DNA from: Rhizobium sp.
GTDB taxonomy: Bacteria > Pseudomonadota > Alphaproteobacteria > Rhizobiales > Rhizobiaceae
Direction: 5' to 3'
Length of the DNA stretch: 29,375 nt
NCBI GenBank assembly: GCA_003527225.1
Contig: DPXQ01000114.1
Location: 157,068 to 186,442, forward strand
The notes below the pieces were generated by a model. The model ran no database searches. It worked only from the letters and a program-made list of their open reading frames with translations, and was not told where the DNA came from. The stretch's first letter is position 1. Each line of letters starts with the position of its first letter. This document shows, one piece after another, positions 24,259 through 29,375 of this stretch. A program made the translations under genes and the position numbers.

Positions 24259-24579
24259 ATGACCGAACTCGGTCCTGACAGCGCGCTTTCGGGCGCCAGG
24301 GTGATCGGATCGCTGGCCGGTTCGGCGATCTCGCTCGTCTACATGCTGCCGAAGGGGCGGCGCGAGGCGGCGGGCCGCTTTCTGACCGGGGTCGCCTGCG
24401 GGCTGATCTTCGGCGATCCGGCCGGGCTGTGGCTTGCCCGCAAGCTCGACCTTCTGACGAGCCTTGCGCCCGAGGACATCGTGCTGGCCGGTGCAACCGC
24501 CGCGAGCCTTCTCGCCTGGTGGAGCCTCGGGCTTCTGGTCCGGCTTCTCGACCGCTACGGGGCGAGGCCGCGCGGGTGA
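24259..24579 (+). CDS. DUF6107-like small membrane protein of GTA clusters
   Basis: A 106-residue protein from the ATG at 24259 (GGGGAG 8 nt upstream). Hydrophobic segments around VIGSLAGSAISLVYMLP, FLTGVACGLIFGDPAGLWLA and IVLAGATAASLLAWWSLGLLVRLL predict a membrane protein. Its place between portal and prohead protease corresponds to the g3.5 position of alphaproteobacterial GTAs, where DUF6107-type proteins occur in rhizobia. Its role is unknown. Confidence 0.75.
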   Translation: MTELGPDSALSGARVIGSLAGSAISLVYMLPKGRREAAGRFLTGVACGLIFGDPAGLWLARKLDLLTSLAPEDIVLAGATAASLLAWWSLGLLVRLLDRYGARPRG

Positions 24580-24585
24580 GGTGCT

Positions 24586-24610
24586 CTCTTCTCCCCAGCG
24601 GGGAGAAGAG
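24586..24610. repeat. Hairpin element between DUF6107-like and protease genes
   Basis: Perfect 11-bp stem CTCTTCTCCCC/GGGGAGAAGAG with loop AGC. It resembles the distal hairpin of the REP elements upstream and is probably a partial REP; weak termination is possible. Confidence 0.65.
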
Positions 24611-24664
24611 GGAGCGGCGGGCGAAGCGCCCAGACAACCATTATTCATCACGAGGAGGATACCC

Positions 24665-25240
24665 ATGCGCGCCTATCGCGGGCCTGTTTCGCTGACCCAG
24701 AAATTCGCCAGCCTGACGCTCAACGGCGTGACCGGCGAAGGGGTCTTTTCCGGTTATGCCAGCGTCTTCGGCGAGGTCGATCTCGGGCGCGACGCGATCG
24801 AGCCGGGCGCCTTTCACCAGTCGCTTGCAGCGCGCGGAGCAGGGGGCGTGCGCATGCTCTACCAGCACGATCCGGCCGAACCCATCGGCGCCTGGCGCAC
24901 GATCCGCGAGGACGGCCGCGGGCTCTATGTCGAAGGGGTGCTGGCGACCGGGGTGGCGCGTGCCCGCGAGGTGCATGCGCTGATGAAGACGGGCGCGCTC
25001 GACGGGCTGTCGATCGGCTTTCGCGCCGTCAAGGCGAAGACAGACCGGGCAAGCGGCATACGCCGCATTCTCGAGGCGGACCTCTGGGAAATCTCGGTCG
25101 TGACCTTTCCGATGCTGCCTTCGGCCAGGGTCTCGAACGTGAAGCACGCGCGGTTCTTCCGCGACAAGGAAACCGAACTCGTCCGCGCCATGCGCCGGGC
25201 GGCAAGGGCAATGGCGATCAGCAACTTCAGACAAGGATGA
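24665..25240 (+). CDS. HK97-family prohead protease
   Basis: A 191-residue protein from the ATG at 24665 (GAGGAG 7 nt upstream). The S78/HK97 protease motifs are present: GVFSGYASVFGEVDLGRDAIEPGAF, the catalytic His in MLYQHDPAEPIG, and the catalytic Ser in GALDGLSIGFRA. The DLWEISVVTFPMLPSA strand follows. It should cleave the N-terminal scaffold of the capsid protein encoded 4 nt downstream. It is intact. Confidence 0.95.
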   Translation: MRAYRGPVSLTQKFASLTLNGVTGEGVFSGYASVFGEVDLGRDAIEPGAFHQSLAARGAGGVRMLYQHDPAEPIGAWRTIREDGRGLYVEGVLATGVARAREVHALMKTGALDGLSIGFRAVKAKTDRASGIRRILEADLWEISVVTFPMLPSARVSNVKHARFFRDKETELVRAMRRAARAMAISNFRQG

Positions 25241-25244
25241 GACC

Positions 25245-26528
25245 ATGGTGAGCGAGACGAGCGGAACGCAGATGACAGCAACCGGGACGACGGGGGCGGC
25301 GCCCGAGGTGAAGGCGGCGCCGGATACGATCGCGGCGGCCTTCGAGGACTTCATGCAATCCTTCGAGGCCTTCAAGGAGGTGAACGACCGCAGGCTGGCC
25401 GAGGTCGAGCAGAAGCTGACGGCCGATGTCGTGACCCGCGACAAGGTCGAGCGGATCAACAAGGCGATGGACGAGCAGACCCGTATGCTCGATCAGCTGG
25501 TGCTGAAGAAGATGCGCCCGCCGCTGGGGCGCGCCGGCGCGGAGACGGCGGAGGCGGGCGAGCACAAGGCGGCCTTCGAAAGCTATATCCGGCGCGGCGA
25601 CGAGACGGCGCTCCGCGAACTGGAAGCCAAGGCGATGTCGGCCGGCATTCCCGGCGACGGCGGCTATCTGGTGCCGGCCGAGACGGATACGCAGATCGGC
25701 CGCAGGCTTTCCGTCGTCTCGCCGATCCGGGCGCTGGCGACGGTGCGGCAGGTTTCCGGCGCGGTGCTGAAGAAGCCCTTCGCGCCGGCGGGAATGGCCT
25801 CCGGCTGGGTTGCGGAGACGGCGGCAAGGCCGCAGACGGCCACGCCAGAGCTTGCCGAGCTGTCCTTCCCGACCATGGAGCTCTACGCCATGCCGGCGGC
25901 GACGCAAGGCCTGCTCGACGATGCCGCCGTCGACATCGAGGCCTGGATCTCGGGCGAGGTGGACGTGGCCTTTGCCGAGCAGGAGGGCGCGGCCTTCGTG
26001 TCCGGCGACGGCGTGAACAAGCCGCGCGGTTTCCTGAGCTGTGCCACGGTTGCGGACGGCGGCTGGAGCTGGGGCAATATCGGCTATCTGCCGACCGGGG
26101 CGGCGGGCGCCTTTGCGGCAACCGGCGCTTCCGACGTGCTGATCGAAGCGGTCTACGCGCTGAAGGCGGGGCATCGCCAGAACGCCCATTTCGTCATGAA
26201 CCGCAAGACGCAGGGGCAGATCCGCAAGTTCAAGGATGCCGACGGCAACTACCTCTGGCAGCCGCCGGCAGGCGCCGGCCAGGCCGCGGCGCTGATGGGC
26301 TTTCCCATAACCGAGGCCGAGGACATGCCGGATATCGCGGCCGATGCGCTGTCGATCGCCTTCGGCGATTTCCGCGCCGGCTATCTGGTGGTCGACCGCA
26401 TGGGCGTTCGCGTGCTGCGCGATCCCTATTCGGCCAAACCCTATGTGCTCTTCTACACGACCAAGCGGGTCGGCGGCGGGGTGCAGAATTTCGAGGCGAT
26501 CAAGCTCATCAAGTTCGCGGTGAGCTGA
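25245..26528 (+). CDS. HK97-family major capsid protein
   Basis: A 427-residue protein with AAGGA upstream of the ATG. It has an N-terminal coiled-coil delta/scaffold domain (AAFEDFMQSFEAFKEVNDRRLAEVEQKL...), normally removed by the prohead protease. The capsid fold follows: AGIPGDGGYLVPAETDTQIGRRL, GMASGWVAETAARPQTATPELAELSFPTMELYAMPAATQGLLDDAAVDIEAWI, and the typical end RVLRDPYSAKPYVLFYTTKRVGGGVQNFEAIKLIKFAVS. The gene is complete. Its last about 35 codons and about 85 bp beyond the stop are repeated at 28843. Head-tail and tail genes that should follow are absent from the window. Confidence 0.96.
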   Translation: MVSETSGTQMTATGTTGAAPEVKAAPDTIAAAFEDFMQSFEAFKEVNDRRLAEVEQKLTADVVTRDKVERINKAMDEQTRMLDQLVLKKMRPPLGRAGAETAEAGEHKAAFESYIRRGDETALRELEAKAMSAGIPGDGGYLVPAETDTQIGRRLSVVSPIRALATVRQVSGAVLKKPFAPAGMASGWVAETAARPQTATPELAELSFPTMELYAMPAATQGLLDDAAVDIEAWISGEVDVAFAEQEGAAFVSGDGVNKPRGFLSCATVADGGWSWGNIGYLPTGAAGAFAATGASDVLIEAVYALKAGHRQNAHFVMNRKTQGQIRKFKDADGNYLWQPPAGAGQAAALMGFPITEAEDMPDIAADALSIAFGDFRAGYLVVDRMGVRVLRDPYSAKPYVLFYTTKRVGGGVQNFEAIKLIKFAVS

Positions 26529-26612
26529 GGGGTGGACGGGGGCGTTGTGTCCGGCTGCTGCCCAGCGCCCTCATCTGATGTGTTCGTGTCTAGTATTGGC
26601 CCAGTGCGGTCG
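26424..26612 (+). repeat. Direct repeat copy 1: capsid 3' end plus flank
   Basis: Matches 28843-29029. The identity covers the coding end and a non-coding stretch (GGGGGCGTTGTGTCCGGCTG and CCCAGCGCCCTCAT blocks). It forms the left boundary of the SDR-TetR-GFA cassette. Confidence 0.9.
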
Positions 26613-26701
26613 ATGGCCGCCGCGAAACTCCGGCTTTTGCGAGGGAGTTTTGCGGCGAAACCGCTCGAAGGTTTCAGGACGTCACAAGACCGATACCAGG
26701 T

Positions 26702-27445
26702 TCAGACTGCCACGAAGCCGCCGTCGACAAATAGCTCCTCGCCGCCAACGAAGCTGCTTTCGTCCGATGCCAGAAACAGAACCGCCTTGGCGATCTCTTC
26801 GGTCTGGGCGAGCCTGCCGAACGGAATAGTCTGCTGCATCCATTCTTCGGCGCCGGCATTGTTCTGAAGATAGGTCTGCATCGCCGATGTCAGGACCATG
26901 CCGGGTGAAACGACGTTCACACGAATGCCTCGGCTTTTGAGATCGGTCGTCCATGTTCGGGCGAACGAGCGGATCGCTGCCTTCGTCGCGCTATAGATGG
27001 ACAGGTTGGCAAAGCCCTTGGCTCCCGCCCCCGATCCAGTCAGCACAACAGCACCACCGGCAGACATCAGGCTCAGAGCCTTTTGGACGGTGAAGACCAT
27101 GCCCTTCACGTTGATGCCAAAGACGCGGTCGAAATGATCTTCTTCAATGGCGCCGATCGGGGCGGATTCGGACACGCCGGCATTTGCGAATACCACGTCC
27201 ACGCGGCCGTGATCACGCTTTACCTCCCCATAGAGCCTGTCGAGGTCTGCAAGATCGCTGACATCGCCTTGAACGCCAGCAGCGCCATTGCCGATTTCCT
27301 CTAGCGCCTCGTCCAGGCGTTCTTGCCGACGTCCCGTGACATACACATGGGCACCTTCTGCGGCGAACAACTTGGCTGTTGTCAGGCCTATGCCGTCCGT
27401 TCCGCCCGTGATCACCACGACCTTGTCCTCAAATCGCTTTGTCAT
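26702..27445 (-). CDS. Short-chain dehydrogenase/reductase
   Basis: A 247-residue classical SDR: TGGTDGIG cofactor loop at 13-20, NAG at 88-90, catalytic Ser in VVLTGSGAGAKG, Tyr151-x3-Lys155 (YSATK), and the closing GEELFVDGGFVAV. The Arg pair after beta-2 (TGRRQER) favours NADP(H). The substrate is unknown. It is divergent from a TetR gene, with two matching operator dyads over its promoter, so it is almost certainly the repressed target. The codons are less GC-biased than those of the capsid gene. Confidence 0.94.
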   Translation of the reverse strand: MTKRFEDKVVVITGGTDGIGLTTAKLFAAEGAHVYVTGRRQERLDEALEEIGNGAAGVQGDVSDLADLDRLYGEVKRDHGRVDVVFANAGVSESAPIGAIEEDHFDRVFGINVKGMVFTVQKALSLMSAGGAVVLTGSGAGAKGFANLSIYSATKAAIRSFARTWTTDLKSRGIRVNVVSPGMVLTSAMQTYLQNNAGAEEWMQQTIPFGRLAQTEEIAKAVLFLASDESSFVGGEELFVDGGFVAV

Positions 27446-27466
27446 GTCATTCGCTCGCTTTCACAT

Positions 27467-27516
27467 TAAGTGGAGGATTGCTCCACTTACTATATGGAGA
27501 TATCCTCCACTTACAA
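27467..27516 (-). promoter_or_regulatory. SDR promoter with two TetR operators
   Basis: -35 TTGTAA (27511-27516), 16-bp spacer and -10 TATAGT (27489-27494) read toward the SDR gene. A perfect dyad TAAGTGGAG-N5-CTCCACTTA lies at 27467-27489. A second of the same plan with one degenerate arm is at 27491-27513, 24 bp away centre to centre. They cover both promoter elements and should be the TetR sites. Confidence 0.8.
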
Positions 27517-27536
27517 GTCATGGTGAGGAAGATTTT

Positions 27537-28088
27537 TTGGCTGACGAAACCCCATTGCGAGCCGATGCGCAGCTAAACAAGGAGCGGATCCTTGCCGCAG
27601 CCGAGGAAGTCTTTATGGAGCGAGGCGCTGGCGTTTCATTGGACGACGTCGCAAAGCGCGCCGGGGTTGGGATCGGGACGCTTTATCGCCGCTTCTCAAC
27701 GCGGGAAGACCTCCTGGCCGCGACATATAGCGCCCGATTCCTGGCTCTCGCTGAGACGAGCCGTGCCAGAGCAGTTAATCTTGATCCTGCAAACGCCTTG
27801 CGCGCCTACCTTGAAGAACTCGTCCAATATACGAATGTTTATCGAGGTTTCGCTGCGTCTCTCGGGATGGTTCTAAAGATTGGAACGCCCGGATGTCTCG
27901 CTACCAGTGAAGAAGGTGCCCGACTTTTGCATACTGCACAGGAGGCGGGAGTCGTTCGGCCTGATATCAGCTTCAACGATATAGTCTGCGTAGCGACCGC
28001 AATATCACTCGCTACCGAGCAAGACGGCTCACAAGCGCACATCAGGCATTTGGTCGGCGTATTCATGAATGGGATCGTTGAGCGCTGA
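27537..28088 (+). CDS. TetR-family transcriptional repressor
   Basis: A 183-residue protein from a TTG at 27537, chosen because GAGGA lies about 7 nt upstream and no ATG is in frame nearby. The N-terminal helix-turn-helix (NKERILAAAEEVFMERGAGVSLDDVAKRAGVGIGTLYRRFSTREDLLAATY) is standard. The C-terminal ligand domain follows the common SDR-associated TetR type (LDPANALRAYLEELVQYTNVYRGFAASLG). It is divergent from the SDR gene and shares its operators. Confidence 0.92.
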   Translation: MADETPLRADAQLNKERILAAAEEVFMERGAGVSLDDVAKRAGVGIGTLYRRFSTREDLLAATYSARFLALAETSRARAVNLDPANALRAYLEELVQYTNVYRGFAASLGMVLKIGTPGCLATSEEGARLLHTAQEAGVVRPDISFNDIVCVATAISLATEQDGSQAHIRHLVGVFMNGIVER

Positions 28089-28151
28089 AACTCCCACGAT
28101 GACCGCTGTTGGCCCGAGGTAGACCTTCATTCGCGGTATGCGGGCGGCAGC

Positions 28152-28208
28152 TATCTGGGCGTCGACATCGAGGATGCGCTGGAAACGGCAGAGCATACTG
28201 AAATTTGA
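28152..28208 (+). pseudogene. Possible C-terminal remnant of a tyrosine recombinase/integrase
   Basis: The frame ending at TGA 28206-28208 encodes SYLGVDIEDALETAEHTEI, which resembles the C-terminal tail (RYLG-(I/V)-(E/D)-DAL...E-TEI) I recall from tyrosine-type integrases of Proteobacteria. No upstream integrase sequence is recognisable. If right, it marks the mobile origin of the cassette. The match is short and from memory. Confidence 0.4.
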
Positions 28209-28212
28209 AAAT

Positions 28213-28241
28213 GCACGGCCCCGCGCGGAGCGGGGCCGTGC
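28213..28241. terminator. Strong GC hairpin after TetR/integrase remnant
   Basis: Perfect 12-bp stem GCACGGCCCCGC/GCGGGGCCGTGC with loop GCGGA. No U-tract is present. Confidence 0.6.
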
Positions 28242-28333
28242 GCTTATACGCGTACGGCCTCGTCTGAAAAAATCGATGGAGCGGCTATGCGACAATTGCG
28301 GATATCAAGCCAGGGCTTTGCTGAGGTTGTTTG

Positions 28334-28747
28334 TCACTGTGCCCGCTCGGGATGCTCTATCAACGTCAGGCCTACGCCACTCAAGGCGTAACGGTCACAT
28401 GTAAACTGGGCGAAGGTCGGTTTGAAATGCGAGGGCTCGTCGAGCGTGCCTGCATAAAGCGTGACAATCTCAGGCGCATGCTCGGGTAGGCCGAAAAGCA
28501 AGCTGCCACAGTTGGAGCAGAAGTTGCGCACCGTCGGACTGCCACTGCCGCCTATACTGGTAAAAGACCGGATAGGCCCATCGGCAGAGAAGCCGCTTTT
28601 TCGCATCACCAGGACCGGCAGCCCCGCTGCACCCGACGCTCGCTGACAATCGCGACAGTGGCAGATGAGGCTCACCTCAGGTTCGCCAAGTGCCTCATAG
28701 GAGCATTTCCCACACAAACAGGTACCAGTCCAATTCCTCAGCCCCAT
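28334..28747 (-). CDS. GFA (glutathione-dependent formaldehyde-activating-like) family protein
   Basis: A 137-residue protein from the ATG at 28747 with GGAGG 8 nt upstream. It has the zinc-binding Cys pattern of the GFA/Mss4-like fold: GTCLCGKCSYEA, LICHCRDCQRASGA and NFCSNCGSLLF. Family members may bind S-hydroxymethyl-glutathione or simply carry structural zinc; the true activity is often unproven. It reads toward the TetR gene and is probably independent cargo of the cassette. Confidence 0.93.
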   Translation of the reverse strand: MGLRNWTGTCLCGKCSYEALGEPEVSLICHCRDCQRASGAAGLPVLVMRKSGFSADGPIRSFTSIGGSGSPTVRNFCSNCGSLLFGLPEHAPEIVTLYAGTLDEPSHFKPTFAQFTCDRYALSGVGLTLIEHPERAQ

Positions 28748-28842
28748 CTGACTTCCCTCCAAAGTCCATGAAATTACATATGCGCTGTGGATTTGGAAGA
28801 GCAGCTATCGGCCCTGAGAGGCTTCGCTTCAGGCCGATCCCT

Positions 28843-29029
28843 CCCTATTCGGCCAAGCCCTATGTGCTCTTCTATACGACCAAGCGGGTCGGCGGCGGGG
28901 TGCAGAATTTCGAGGCGATCAAGCTGGTGAAGTTTGGGGTGAACTGAGGGGGAGCGGGGGCGTTGTGTCCGGCTGCTGCCCAGCGCCCTCATGTCATGTG
29001 TTCGTGTCCACTATTGGCGCTGCGCGGCC
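28843..29029 (+). repeat. Direct repeat copy 2: displaced capsid 3' end plus flank
   Basis: Encodes PYSAKPYVLFYTTKRVGGGV and on to LVKFGVN, stop at 28947, versus LIKFAVS in the intact gene. Most nucleotide changes are synonymous, then the non-coding blocks shared with 26529-26612 follow. There is no upstream capsid sequence. This is the right boundary of the cassette. Confidence 0.9.
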
Positions 29030-29040
29030 ATTCGGCGTGT

Positions 29041-29073
29041 CGTAAAGGTTGGCCACTTGGGCCGACCTTTACG
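29041..29073. terminator. Hairpin after displaced capsid end
   Basis: 14-bp arms CGTAAAGGTTGGCC/GGCCGACCTTTACG with one T-G pair and loop ACTTG. It is not present after the intact capsid gene. The stretch 29074-29186 holds nothing recognised. Confidence 0.6.
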
Positions 29074-29186
29074 AGCAGGTTTGTGAAAGATATTTCCCTT
29101 ATAAACCAATGGCGAAACCCTGTCACAAATTCTAAGGTTTCCGCGGCAATGTTGCCCGATACTAACGTTTACCTTGGAAACGGGCG

Positions 29187-29375
29187 TTAGACAGATTGCT
29201 CCTGCTCACCAAGTGAGGGGAACCGGGCAGCAAAGACTTCCTTGGCTGCGAACAAGCCATTAAGCGCCGCGGGAAAGCCAGCGTAAACGGACATATGCAT
29301 CATTATCTCGGTAATTTCCTCCTTCGTAAGACCGACATTGAGGCCCGCTTCTATGTGAACCTTTAGTTGCGGAGT
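29187..29375 (-). CDS. Carboxymuconolactone decarboxylase family protein, C-terminal part
   Basis: Partial: the minus-strand frame enters from the right edge and stops at the TAA at 29187-29189. The visible 62 residues ([46 protein letters not shown]) match the C-terminal half of gamma-carboxymuconolactone decarboxylase-like proteins. The catalytic region lies outside. Function (decarboxylase or hydroperoxidase-like) cannot be set from this part. Confidence 0.88.
   Translation of the reverse strand, partial: TPQLKVHIEAGLNVGLTKEEITEIMMHMSVYAGFPAALNGLFAAKEVFAARFPSLGEQEQSV

Noticed and set aside
22299..28268. Identical 14-mer GGCCTCGTCTGAAA near 22296 and 28256
   Set aside because: No extended similarity around it; likely chance or a trace too short to interpret.
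28690..28947. 85-codon frame ending in the capsid tail
   Set aside because: The start lies in sequence antisense to the GFA gene. The frame merely runs into the displaced capsid 3' end.

Overview
The window looks like a GC-rich Rhizobiaceae chromosome (Rhizobium/Agrobacterium/Shinella/Ensifer type). The evidence is the protein relatives, a rhizobial gene-transfer-agent (GTA)-like packaging and capsid cluster, REP/RIME-like palindromic elements between genes, and clustered GANTC (CcrM-type) sites. No tRNA, rRNA or CRISPR array was seen.

Layout. 1-785: start of a class A penicillin-binding protein (PBP1A), minus strand. 851-3658: YcgN-like Cys-cluster protein, GlxA-type AraC regulator and a divergent winged-helix/SAM methyltransferase. 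3598-5114: an AT-richer islet with a small candidate antitoxin and a Fic AMP-transferase, bounded by two diverged copies of the methyltransferase 3' end plus its terminator. 5145-5963: ArsR/AHSA1 operon with a two-operator promoter. 6109-8819: sulfur module (periplasmic sulfurtransferase, ArsR-rhodanese fusion, DsrE-like protein) with a shared 22-bp operator, bracketed by two RIME-like repeats. 9060-10983: orphan membrane protein and a HEPN-like protein. 11170-14454: copper operon (copA, cueR, copZ) with two CueR-type promoters. 14579-17101: GST, LysR regulator, AhpD-like protein behind a FixK/FnrN-like box, and an MmcQ/YjbR protein. 17183-18500: second HEPN-motif protein and a small divergent gene.

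18538-26528: GTA-like cluster (small terminase-like protein, large terminase, GH19 endolysin, portal, DUF6107-like membrane protein, prohead protease, HK97 capsid). It carries a 48-aa antisense gene, a roughly 355-bp tandem duplication of the endolysin 3' end, and a DUF559 nuclease gene between inverted REPs. A 21-bp periodic GAATC/GTGA array lies between portal and DUF6107. After the capsid gene, no tail genes follow. Instead a cassette (SDR, TetR, integrase-like remnant, GFA protein) sits between the capsid gene and a second diverged copy of its 3' end, and the window ends in a carboxymuconolactone decarboxylase-family gene.

The main theme is repeated accessory-gene insertion directly behind the 3' ends of protein genes, leaving a second, mostly synonymously diverged 3' end on the far side. 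It is seen twice with cargo (Fic; SDR/TetR/GFA) and once as a simple tandem duplication (endolysin). It suggests gene 3' ends act as attachment or recombination sites, and that the GTA-like cluster here is being eroded or used as an insertion target.
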